A stretch of DNA of 16,681 nt from JAJNBA01 sp035696925 (GCA_035696925.1 DASSDW010000019.1:1-16681); one strand, 5' to 3'; shown: positions 1 through 13,463, numbered from the stretch's first letter. Notes: a model not told the origin generated them from the sequence alone. Program-made: numbers and translations.

Positions 1-721
1 CGGCGGGGCGTGGGATGCCCAGCGTCGGGACGCAGACGAGGTACCGATGCTCCCCCCCGAACATCGCGACCGCGAGCCGCAGCGAGTCCCGGAATCGGAT
101 CGCGAGGTCGAGGCGGAGGGTGAGCCCGTCGACCGCGTCCCGATAGCCGGAGGCGACGGGACCGAGGAGTGCGTCGCCCCCCGCGTCCTCCAGCGCTCGG
201 AGAGCGACGTCGAGCCGTCGCGTCACCACCTCCATGTCGGGGATCGCGTCCTCGAACGCGCCGATGTCCACGCTCCCCGCGGCGGTGGAGGCGGGGATCC
301 TGATGTCGGTCCACCCGAGCGTCCGCGCGACCCGGACCATCGCCGAGCCGGCCTCGGCAGTCGCTCGGGAGGCGTCGGCGACGGCCGCCGCCGCGTCGAT
401 GTTGTCGCCCGCGATGGGGAGAAGCCCGGCGATCCCCATCGACGGGTGCCCCACCGCCCCCCGGGCGGCATCCGCCGCCCGGCCGGCGGCGTCGAAGTGC
501 GGCTCCGCCGACCCCGGGTCCCCGGTGACGATCGATTCGATCGCGATCGAGAGCTCCGACCGCGCGGCCGTGAGCCCGCGGACGAGGCTCCTTCCCGCCC
601 AGATGCCGTCCAGGACGAGGAGGGCGGCGAACGTCGCGAGGCCCGCCAGGGCGCCGAGGGCAACCCGTCTCCCGCGGGTCCTTGGTCGCCGGGGGTCGGA
701 CGGGGTCGGCTCCGAGGCCAT
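1..721 (-). CDS. DUF4012-like membrane-anchored protein, N-terminal part (truncated by window edge)
   Basis: An ATG at 721 (reverse strand) opens a frame with no stop through to base 1, giving 240 residues and continuing outside the window. The N-terminus is basic (RRPRTRGRR, residues 11-19), followed by one hydrophobic segment (about 20-41) that looks like a signal anchor; the rest is Ala-rich, probably helical and extracytoplasmic. LLPIAGDNIDA (100-110) and HRYLVCVPTLGIPRPA (225-240) resemble the DUF4012 family, where a conserved 'RYL..xQNxAE.R.TGG' stretch follows a helical N-terminal part; here the Gln-Asn and Glu positions differ, but the Arg keeps its place and the next codon starts with G, as Gly would. 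The family's function is unknown; members are often in surface-polysaccharide neighbourhoods (general knowledge). It is divergent to rpoB. The start is supported by the basic-hydrophobic N-terminus; the RBS is weak. The coding call is firm, the family assignment moderate. Confidence 0.65.
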   Translation of the reverse strand, partial: MASEPTPSDPRRPRTRGRRVALGALAGLATFAALLVLDGIWAGRSLVRGLTAARSELSIAIESIVTGDPGSAEPHFDAAGRAADAARGAVGHPSMGIAGLLPIAGDNIDAAAAVADASRATAEAGSAMVRVARTLGWTDIRIPASTAAGSVDIGAFEDAIPDMEVVTRRLDVALRALEDAGGDALLGPVASGYRDAVDGLTLRLDLAIRFRDSLRLAVAMFGGEHRYLVCVPTLGIPRPA

Positions 722-813
722 CGCCGCCGACCCTACCGCCGGCAGGCGCGGGACACCATCACGTACGCCGCTGGCCGGGGTCGGATGGCGTCCAGTGAAG
801 GCCGTTCGGCGGC

Positions 814-843
814 TTGACCCCCGCCCTCGAGGAGGCGTACCCT
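814..843 (+). promoter_or_regulatory. Possible second (upstream) promoter for rpoB
   Basis: TTGACC at 814-819 and TACCCT at 838-843 are separated by 18 bases. The -35 matches the housekeeping consensus at five of six positions; the -10 keeps only the TA...T pattern. It lies about 60 bases upstream of the better candidate at 877-905. The TTG of this -35 element is also a possible start codon in frame with rpoB, but it has no conserved RpoB sequence behind it. Confidence 0.3.
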
Positions 844-876
844 CGGGGGCAGCCGCCGTGTCCGGGGCAGGCGCCG

Positions 877-905
877 TTGACGGTGCCTGTTCCTCCTCGT
901 AGACT
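877..905 (+). promoter_or_regulatory. Likely main rpoB promoter (-35/-10, housekeeping sigma type)
   Basis: TTGACG (877-882) and TAGACT (900-905) are separated by exactly 17 bases, matching the -35 consensus at five of six and the -10 at four of six positions, including the key TA...T. Transcription would start near 911-913, leaving a leader of about 60 bases before the rpoB start at 973. Its presence argues that rpoBC is transcribed on its own here and not by read-through from rplJ-rplL, which do not lie directly upstream. Confidence 0.6.
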
Positions 906-958
906 GCTCGTTTGCCGTGCCGTCCACCGCGCTCTGCCGTGCGCTCTCGACGTCTCCC

Positions 959-966
959 GGGAGGGG
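959..966 (+). promoter_or_regulatory. Ribosome binding site that decides the rpoB start
   Basis: GGGAGGGG lies six bases ahead of the TTG at 973. No comparable Shine-Dalgarno stands ahead of the alternative in-frame TTG at 814 or the GTG at 988. The left half overlaps a perfect 10-base palindrome, CTCCCGGGAG (954-963). Confidence 0.7.
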
Positions 967-972
967 TTCTGC

Positions 973-4428
<3,456 letters not shown>

Positions 4429-4491
4429 GGGCGCCCCTGGAGAGCATCCGTGGCGGGAATACGAGCGCGTTGAACAGAGTGCGAGGACGGA

Positions 4492-4546
4492 CTGGGGGTC
4501 TGGGGGCTCGAGCAGCGAGCGCGTCAGCGCGAGCGGTAGCCCCCAG
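4492..4546 (+). promoter_or_regulatory. Stem-loop in the rpoB-rpoC gap (possible attenuator or processing site)
   Basis: CTGGGGGCT (4500-4508) is perfectly complementary to AGCCCCCAG (4538-4546), a 9-bp GC-rich stem closing a 29-base loop that contains a small GCGC/GCGC stem. A second copy of CTGGGGG at 4492-4498 could compete for the same right arm. No U tract follows, and the hairpin ends 8 bases before the rpoC Shine-Dalgarno (GGAGGAGG, 4555-4562), so complete termination is unlikely. RNase cleavage, partial attenuation or control of rpoC translation are all possible. Confidence 0.45.
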
Positions 4547-4572
4547 GAACAGCAGGAGGAGGCGGGGCTGAA

Positions 4573-8493
<3,921 letters not shown>

Positions 8494-8500
8494 GGAACGA

Positions 8501-8523
8501 GCTCCCGGGGGCACCCCGGGAGC
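8501..8523 (+). terminator. Strong GC hairpin after rpoC (probable terminator without U tract)
   Basis: GCTCCCGGGG (8501-8510) and CCCCGGGAGC (8514-8523) form a perfect 10-bp stem with a GCA loop, starting 7 bases after the rpoC stop. No run of T follows, so it is not a canonical E. coli-type terminator; U-poor hairpins of this kind are common after genes in GC-rich actinobacteria. A new promoter about 90 bases downstream supports a transcript boundary here. It may also simply protect the rpoBC 3' end. Confidence 0.6.
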
Positions 8524-8615
8524 CCGCTGCCCGTGTCGGCGCGTGCGCTCGGCAGGTACGATGGCGGCTGCGAACCGCTCTGGCCGGCCCTCACGCCGGG
8601 TGGCATCCGGTGCGG

Positions 8616-8645
8616 TTGACACGTCGTGCTCACGACCAGTAGCTT
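8616..8645 (+). promoter_or_regulatory. Promoter of the rpsL (str/S10) transcript
   Basis: A perfect -35 box TTGACA (8616-8621) is followed after 18 bases by TAGCTT (8640-8645), which keeps the TA...T pattern. Transcription would start near 8651, giving a leader of about 150 bases before rpsL. It resembles the rpoB promoter at 877-905, in line with co-regulation of polymerase and ribosome synthesis. Confidence 0.6.
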
Positions 8646-8653
8646 TGGCGGTC

Positions 8654-8767
8654 GCGCCCGGGTCGGCGAGCAGCTCGGGCGCCCGGCTCCGGTCGGAGCG
8701 ACAACCCCGCGGGTGGTGGCGTTCGCGCTGCGCCCCAAGGGTTCGGCCCGAGGCCTCCAAGCCTCGG
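8654..8767 (+). promoter_or_regulatory. Structured 5' leader of rpsL
   Basis: The stretch between the promoter and rpsL can fold into three stem-loops: GCGCCCGGGT/GCTCGGGCGC (8654-8663 with 8673-8682, two G-U pairs, 9-base loop), GCTCC/GGAGC (8686-8690 with 8695-8699, loop GGTC), and CCGAGGC/GCCTCGG (8748-8754 with 8761-8767, 6-base loop). The last one ends 34 bases before the rpsL ATG. A regulatory RNA that senses a ribosomal protein is possible, but GC-rich DNA folds easily and no known leader motif is recognised. Confidence 0.35.
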
Positions 8768-8801
8768 TGGATGAAAAAGGAAGAGTGCAGACGAGAGAGC
8801 C

Positions 8802-9176
8802 ATGCCTACCATCCAACAACTCGTACGGAAGGGCCGATCCCGCCCGAAGAAGCGGACGAAGAGCCCGGCCCTGAAGGGCTCGTCCCAGCGGCGGGGCGTC
8901 TGCACGCGCGTGTACACGATGACCCCCAAGAAGCCGAACTCCGCCCTGCGGAAGGTCGCGCGGGTCCGGCTCACGTCCGGGATCGAGGTCACGGTCTACA
9001 TCCCCGGGGTGGGGCACAACCTTCAGGAGCACTCGATCGTGCTCGTCCGCGGCGGTCGTGTCCGTGACCTCCCCGGTGTGCGCTACAAGATCATCCGCGG
9101 CACCCTCGACACCGCAGGGGTGCGCGACCGACGCAAGGCCCGTTCGCGCTACGGCGCCAAGAAGGTCGGCGAGTAA
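8802..9176 (+). CDS. rpsL: 30S ribosomal protein S12
   Basis: The 124-residue product is S12, the decoding-centre protein of the 30S subunit. MPTIQQLVRKGR at the N-terminus, QRRGVCTRVYTMTPKKPN (with Lys43) and RYKIIRGTLD are typical, and the length matches actinobacterial S12. The PNSALRK loop and the Asp89 that RimO methylthiolates in other bacteria are intact. At position 88, in the loop RVRDLPG, there is Arg where E. coli and M. tuberculosis have Lys; that change is a known streptomycin-resistance substitution. The ATG at 8802 has only a weak purine stretch (GAGAGAG) ahead, but no other start would keep the conserved N-terminus. It is the first gene of its transcript; rpsG starts one base after its stop. 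Confidence 0.98.
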   Translation: MPTIQQLVRKGRSRPKKRTKSPALKGSSQRRGVCTRVYTMTPKKPNSALRKVARVRLTSGIEVTVYIPGVGHNLQEHSIVLVRGGRVRDLPGVRYKIIRGTLDTAGVRDRRKARSRYGAKKVGE

Positions 9177-9177
9177 C

Positions 9178-9648
9178 GTGCCGCGCAAGGGACCTGCCGT
9201 ACACCGGGGCATCACGCCCGATCCCGTGTACCAGAACCCCCTCGTGACCCAGCTGGTCAATAAGGTGCTGTTGCACGGCAAGAAGACCGTCGCCGAGCAC
9301 ATCGTCTACGAGGCGCTCGAGCAGATCAGTCAGAAGACCGCGAACGACCCCGTGATCACCTTGAAGCGTGCGGTGGACAACGTTCGCCCGATGCTGGAGG
9401 TCAAGTCGCGACGGGTCGGCGGCGCCTCGTATCAGGTCCCAGTGGAGGTGAAGCCCACCCGCGGCACGACGCTCGCGCTGCGGTGGCTCGTGAACTTCTC
9501 CCGCGCGCGGCGTGAGAACTCGATGGCCGAACGCCTCGTGGCGGAGATCATGGATGCCTCGAACGGGCAGGGAGCGTCCGTCAAGCGGCGCGAAGACATG
9601 CACAAGATGGCCGAGGCCAACCGAGCGTTCGCGCATTACCGATGGTGA
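9178..9648 (+). CDS. rpsG: 30S ribosomal protein S7
   Basis: The 156-residue product is S7, the primary assembly protein of the 30S head that binds the 3' domain of 16S rRNA. PRKGPAVHRGITPDPVY at the N-terminus, the VDNVRPMLEVKSRRVGGA block and the C-terminal KMAEANRAFAHYRW are all standard, and 156 residues is the usual bacterial length. GTG at 9178 is chosen because it begins exactly at the conserved N-terminus; the frame is open further upstream within rpsL, but that part is not S7-like. Only one base separates it from the rpsL stop, so translation is probably coupled. The long rpsL-rpsG spacer to which S7 binds in E. coli is therefore absent. Confidence 0.98.
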   Translation: MPRKGPAVHRGITPDPVYQNPLVTQLVNKVLLHGKKTVAEHIVYEALEQISQKTANDPVITLKRAVDNVRPMLEVKSRRVGGASYQVPVEVKPTRGTTLALRWLVNFSRARRENSMAERLVAEIMDASNGQGASVKRREDMHKMAEANRAFAHYRW

Positions 9649-9665
9649 TCGACGAGCACCACCCT

Positions 9666-9687
9666 ACCGGCCCCACGGGGCCGGTTT
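9666..9687 (+). promoter_or_regulatory. Near-perfect palindrome between rpsG and fusA
   Basis: ACCGGCCCC (9666-9674) and GGGGCCGGT (9677-9685) are exact inverted repeats with two bases between; as RNA this gives an 8-bp stem with a CACG loop followed by UUU. It lies 17 bases after the rpsG stop and ends 9 bases before the fusA Shine-Dalgarno. It looks like a weak terminator or attenuator, but could also be an mRNA-processing or stability element inside the str transcript. Confidence 0.45.
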
Positions 9688-9694
9688 CCCGTGT

Positions 9695-9701
9695 GGAGGG
9701 G
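9695..9701 (+). promoter_or_regulatory. Ribosome binding site that decides the fusA start
   Basis: GGAGGGG stands 8 bases ahead of the ATG at 9710. The alternative ATG at 9731 has a purine stretch directly touching it and no usable spacing. Confidence 0.65.
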
Positions 9702-9709
9702 ACCTCCTG

Positions 9710-11866
9710 ATGGCGGTCCCCGCAGAGAGGATGCAGGTGTCGCAGACCGAACAGAAGGTGAAGGACGGCAAGGGGCTCGCGATCCGCGAGTACCCCCTCG
9801 CTCGCACGCGCAACATCGGCATCATGGCGCACATCGACGCCGGGAAGACCACGACGACCGAGCGGATCCTCTACTACACCGGAAAGGCCTACAAGATCGG
9901 CGAGGTGCACGAAGGCACCGCGCAGATGGACTGGATGGTCCAGGAGCGCGAGCGCGGGATCACGATCACGTCGGCGGCCACCACGTGCCAGTGGAAGGGG
10001 CATTGGATCAACATCATCGACACGCCCGGCCACGTCGATTTCACGGTCGAGGTCGAGCGGTCGCTCCGCGTCCTCGACGGAGCCGTGGCCGTGTTCGACG
10101 CCGTGGCCGGCGTGGAGCCCCAGACCGAGACCGTGTGGCGTCAGGCGGATCGCTACAAGGTGCCCCGGATCTGCTTCATCAACAAGATGGATCGGACCGG
10201 TGCCAACTTCGATCGCACCGTCGACATGATCGTGGATCGCCTCCAGGCGACCCCGCTCATCCTGCAGCTCCCGTGGGGCACCGAGTCGGATTTCCACGGC
10301 GTGATCGACCTCGTCCAGATGAACGCCCACTACTGGGAGGGCGACATGGGCGAGGAGTGGCACGACACCGAGATCCCGGAGGAGTACCGGGCGGCCGCGG
10401 AGGCTGCCCACCACGTCCTCTTCGAGCGGCTCGCCGACCACGACGAGTCCCTGATGGAGAAGTTCGTCCACGAGGAAGAGCCCACGATCGAGGAGATGCA
10501 TCGCGCGATCCGCCGAGCGACGCTCGCGAGCCTCGGCGTTCCCGTGATGTGCGGCTCCGCCTTCAAGAACAAGGGCGTCCAGCCCCTGCTCGACGCGATC
10601 GTCGCCTACCTCCCGTCGCCCGCCGAGGTGCTCCCGGTGGAGGGCCACCTCCCCAACGACGAGTCCACGCACGTCCAGCGCGCGCCCGAGGACACCGAGC
10701 CGTTCTCGGCCCTGGCCTTCAAGATCATGTCGGATGCCTTCGTCGGTCGGCTGACCTACCTGCGCGTGTACTCCGGTGTGCTCCGCGCCGGCTCGCACGT
10801 CGCCAACGCCACGAAGGACCGCAAGGAGCGGATCGGTCGGATCCTGCAGATGCACGCCAACCACCGTGAGGACATGGCGGCCGCCTACACCGGCGACATC
10901 GTCGCCGTCGTCGGGTTGAAGCATGCCACCACCGGAGACACGATCTGCGATCCCGACAACCAGGTCGTCCTGGAGTCCATCAGCTTCCCCACGCCCGTCA
11001 TCTCGGTGGCCGTGGAGCCGAAGACCAAGGCGGACCAGGACAAGCTGGGCACCGGTCTCGCCAAGCTCGCGGACGAGGACCCGACGTTCGTCGTGAAGTT
11101 CGACGACGAGACGGGCCAGACGGTGATCTCGGGGATGGGCGAGCTCCACCTCGACATCATCGTAGACCGACTGAAGCGGGAGTTCTCCGTCGACGCGAAC
11201 GTCGGCAAGCCGCAGGTCGCCTACCGCGAGACGATCCGACGCGAGGTCCACAAGGTCGAGACGCGCTTCGTCCGACAGACGGGCGGACGCGGACAGTTCG
11301 CGCACGTCGTGATCGACCTCGAGCCGACCGGCGCCGGTGGGGGCTACGAGTTCCTGAACAAAATCGTCGGCGGCAAGATCCCGCGCGAGTACATCCCCGC
11401 CGTCGACCAGGGGATCCAGGAAGCCCTCGACAACGGCGTGCTGGCCGGCTACCCGATGGTCGACGTTCGGGCGACCCTGATGGACGGCACCTACCACGAG
11501 GTCGACTCGAGCGAGATGGCGTTCAAGATCGCCGGCTCGATGGCGCTGAAGGAGGCGGCCCGCAAGGCCGACCCCGCGCTGCTCGAGCCGGTCATGGAAT
11601 TCGAGGTGACCACGCCGGAGGAGTTCATGGGCGAGGTCATGGGCGACGTGACGGCGCGGCGCGGCCGGATCGAGCGCATCGACGACGCGGGAGGGCAGAA
11701 GGTGATCAGGGTGTTGGTGCCGCTCGCCGAGCTGTTCGGTTACGCGACCGACCTGCGTTCCCGCACCCAGGGCCGCGCGGCGCACAGCCCGATGCAGCTC
11801 CACGCGTACGCAGAGGTGCCGGTGCAGGTGTCCAAGGAGATCGTCGCCCGCGTATCGGGCGAGTAG
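9710..11866 (+). CDS. fusA: Translation elongation factor G
   Basis: The 718-residue product is EF-G, the GTPase that drives ribosomal translocation and, with RRF, ribosome recycling. GTPase motifs are AHIDAGKTT (40-48), DTPGHVDF (104-111) and NKMD (158-161), with RGITITSAAT as switch I; GSAFKNKGVQPLLDA and the domain IV-V stretches (ETRFVRQTGGRGQFAHV, RRGRIERIDD) complete the family pattern. The length is slightly above the usual ~700 because about 15 extra residues precede the conserved EYPLARTRNIGIMAHID. ATG at 9710 is preferred for its strong Shine-Dalgarno; starting at 9731 would shorten the protein by seven residues. It lies between rpsG (61-base gap) and tuf (64-base gap), the classical str order. 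Only one fusA is visible here. Confidence 0.97.
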   Translation: MAVPAERMQVSQTEQKVKDGKGLAIREYPLARTRNIGIMAHIDAGKTTTTERILYYTGKAYKIGEVHEGTAQMDWMVQERERGITITSAATTCQWKGHWINIIDTPGHVDFTVEVERSLRVLDGAVAVFDAVAGVEPQTETVWRQADRYKVPRICFINKMDRTGANFDRTVDMIVDRLQATPLILQLPWGTESDFHGVIDLVQMNAHYWEGDMGEEWHDTEIPEEYRAAAEAAHHVLFERLADHDESLMEKFVHEEEPTIEEMHRAIRRATLASLGVPVMCGSAFKNKGVQPLLDAIVAYLPSPAEVLPVEGHLPNDESTHVQRAPEDTEPFSALAFKIMSDAFVGRLTYLRVYSGVLRAGSHVANATKDRKERIGRILQMHANHREDMAAAYTGDIVAVVGLKHATTGDTICDPDNQVVLESISFPTPVISVAVEPKTKADQDKLGTGLAKLADEDPTFVVKFDDETGQTVISGMGELHLDIIVDRLKREFSVDANVGKPQVAYRETIRREVHKVETRFVRQTGGRGQFAHVVIDLEPTGAGGGYEFLNKIVGGKIPREYIPAVDQGIQEALDNGVLAGYPMVDVRATLMDGTYHEVDSSEMAFKIAGSMALKEAARKADPALLEPVMEFEVTTPEEFMGEVMGDVTARRGRIERIDDAGGQKVIRVLVPLAELFGYATDLRSRTQGRAAHSPMQLHAYAEVPVQVSKEIVARVSGE

Positions 11867-11878
11867 GGGCCCCCCAGG

Positions 11879-11918
11879 AAGAGCTGAAGAGAAGAGCTGA
11901 AGAGAAGAGCAGGAAGAG
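11879..11918 (+). repeat. Tandem 13-nt repeat ahead of tuf
   Basis: AAGAGCTGAAGAG occurs twice in perfect tandem (11879-11891 and 11892-11904), followed by a degenerate 14-nt copy, AAGAGCAGGAAGAG (11905-11918). The array is nearly all purine and fills most of the fusA-tuf gap. The true tuf Shine-Dalgarno (GAGGAG, 11916-11921) overlaps its end, 9 bases before the ATG. Confidence 0.85.
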
Positions 11919-11930
11919 GAGAGCCAAGAC

Positions 11931-13115
11931 ATGGGCAAGAAGAAGTTCGAGCGCACGAAGCCGCACGTGAACATCGGCACGATGGGTCACATCGACCACG
12001 GCAAGACCACGCTCACGGCCGCCATCACCAAGCGACAGGCCGAGAAGGGGATGGCCGAGTTCACGCCCTTCGACGAGATCGACAAGGCGCCCGAGGAGCG
12101 CGAGCGCGGGATCACGATCGCGATCGCCCACGTCGAGTACGAGACCGACAATCGGCACTACGCGCACGTCGACATGCCGGGGCACGCCGACTACGTGAAG
12201 AACATGATCACGGGAGCCGCACAGGTGGACGGCGCGATCCTCGTCGTCTCGGCGGCCGACGGCCCGATGCCGCAGACACGCGAGCACGTGCTCCTCGCCC
12301 GCCAGGTCGGCGTCCCGTCGATCGTGGTCGCGCTGAACAAGTGCGACATGGTCGACGACTCCGAGCTGCTCGACCTCGTCGAGCTCGAGGTCCGCGAGCT
12401 CCTGTCCTCCTACGAGTATCCGGGCGACGACATCCCGGTCGTCCAGGTCTCCGCCCTGAAGGCGCTCGAGGGCGACGAGACGTGGATGACCAAGGTCGAC
12501 GAGCTCCTCGAGGCCTGCGACACCTACATCCCGGAGCCCGTCCGGGACACGGACAAGCCGTTCCTGATGCCGATCGAGGACGTCTTCTCGATCACCGGGC
12601 GTGGGACGGTCGTGACCGGGCGCGTCGAGCAGGGCGTCCTGAAGAAAATGGGCGAGGTCGAGATCGTCGGATTGCGGGACACGCAGAAGACGACCGCGAC
12701 GGATCTGGAGATGTTCCGGAAGCTCCTCGATGAGATCACGGCCGGCGACAACGTCGGCGTGCTCCTCCGGGGCATCGACAAGGACCAGGTGGAGCGCGGT
12801 CAGGTCCTGGCGCAGCCGGGGTCGATCACGCCCCACACCGAGTTCATGTCGAGCGTGTACATCCTGTCCAAGGAGGAGGGCGGCCGGCACACGCCGTTCT
12901 TCGACGGCTACAAGCCGCAGTTCTACTTCCGGACCACCGACGTCACCGGCGTAGCACATCTGCCCGAAGGGGTGGAGATGGTGATGCCGGGCGACAACGT
13001 GGAGATGCGGGTCGAGCTCGACAAGCCGATCGCGATGGAGGAGGGCCTCCGGTTCGCGATCCGCGAAGGCGGCCGCACCGTCGGCGCCGGCCGGGTCACC
13101 AAGGTCCTGAAGTAG
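11931..13115 (+). CDS. tuf: Translation elongation factor Tu
   Basis: The 394-residue product is EF-Tu, the GTPase that delivers aminoacyl-tRNA to the ribosome. GHIDHGKTTLTAAI gives the P-loop, RGITI switch I, PGHADYVKNM switch II with the catalytic His85, and NKCD (about 137-140) the guanine-specificity motif; domain II (RGTVVTGRVEQG) and domain III (GGRHTPFF, YRPQ-like YKPQFYFRTTDVTG, GLRFAIREGGRTVGAG) are complete. The length is standard. Residue 82, normally Cys in EF-Tu (E. coli Cys81), is Met (VDMPGH). The ATG at 11931 follows a purine-rich Shine-Dalgarno region. It is the last str gene; rpsJ begins after only 34 bases. Confidence 0.98.
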   Translation: MGKKKFERTKPHVNIGTMGHIDHGKTTLTAAITKRQAEKGMAEFTPFDEIDKAPEERERGITIAIAHVEYETDNRHYAHVDMPGHADYVKNMITGAAQVDGAILVVSAADGPMPQTREHVLLARQVGVPSIVVALNKCDMVDDSELLDLVELEVRELLSSYEYPGDDIPVVQVSALKALEGDETWMTKVDELLEACDTYIPEPVRDTDKPFLMPIEDVFSITGRGTVVTGRVEQGVLKKMGEVEIVGLRDTQKTTATDLEMFRKLLDEITAGDNVGVLLRGIDKDQVERGQVLAQPGSITPHTEFMSSVYILSKEEGGRHTPFFDGYKPQFYFRTTDVTGVAHLPEGVEMVMPGDNVEMRVELDKPIAMEEGLRFAIREGGRTVGAGRVTKVLK

Positions 13116-13149
13116 AGGGCCATCGAGGGAAGAAGGGCGAGGGGACGAC

Positions 13150-13458
13150 GTGGCGGGACCGAAGATCCGGATCAAGCTCCGGGCGTACGACCACCGGATG
13201 CTCGACGTCGCCGCGCGTGACATCGTCGAGCACGTGACGCGGACCGGCGCCAAGGTCGTCGGACCGGTCCCCTTGCCCACCGAGCGTTCGATCTACACGG
13301 TCATCCGCTCGCCCCACAAGTACAAGGACTCGCGCGAGCACTTCCAGATGCTCACGCACAAGCGGTTGATCGACATCGTGGACGCGACGTCCAAGACGGT
13401 CCAGGAGCTCCAGCGCCTGAACCTGTCGGCCGGCGTCGACATCGAGATCAAGTTGTAG
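13150..13458 (+). CDS. rpsJ: 30S ribosomal protein S10 (NusE)
   Basis: The 102-residue product is S10, a 30S head protein that also acts as NusE in transcription antitermination and NusG-mediated coupling. KIRIKLRAYDHRMLD, RSPHKYKDSREHF and THKRLIDI are conserved and match actinobacterial S10 closely. GTG at 13150 is preceded by GAGGGG (13139-13144). The gap to tuf is 34 bases with no hairpin or promoter that I can recognise, so S10-operon transcription probably continues from the str genes. rplC begins five bases after its stop. Confidence 0.97.
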   Translation: MAGPKIRIKLRAYDHRMLDVAARDIVEHVTRTGAKVVGPVPLPTERSIYTVIRSPHKYKDSREHFQMLTHKRLIDIVDATSKTVQELQRLNLSAGVDIEIKL

Positions 13459-13463
13459 GAGCG

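Noticed and set aside
47..902. Plus-strand open frames over the left end of the window
   Set aside because: They are Arg/Gly/Pro-rich translations opposite the minus-strand DUF4012-like gene, which has a proper basic N-terminus, transmembrane segment and family-like motifs.
814..972. N-terminal extension of RpoB by 53 residues from an upstream TTG
   Set aside because: The TTG is part of a -35-like element, has no Shine-Dalgarno, the segment is not RpoB-like, and it would include the promoter at 877-905.
4500..4546. Rho-independent terminator between rpoB and rpoC
   Set aside because: There is a good stem but no U tract, the loop is long, and rpoC must be expressed with rpoB without a visible promoter in the gap; kept only as a possible regulatory stem-loop.
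8561..8801. Small open frames in the rpoC-rpsL gap (for example from the ATG near 8561 or 8626)
   Set aside because: They run through the promoter and leader hairpins and on into rpsL in the wrong frame, lack Shine-Dalgarno sequences and look like nothing known.
9581..11980. A 799-codon minus-strand open frame antisense to fusA
   Set aside because: Shadow of the EF-G gene's codon bias; it crosses the non-coding gaps on both sides of fusA and resembles nothing.
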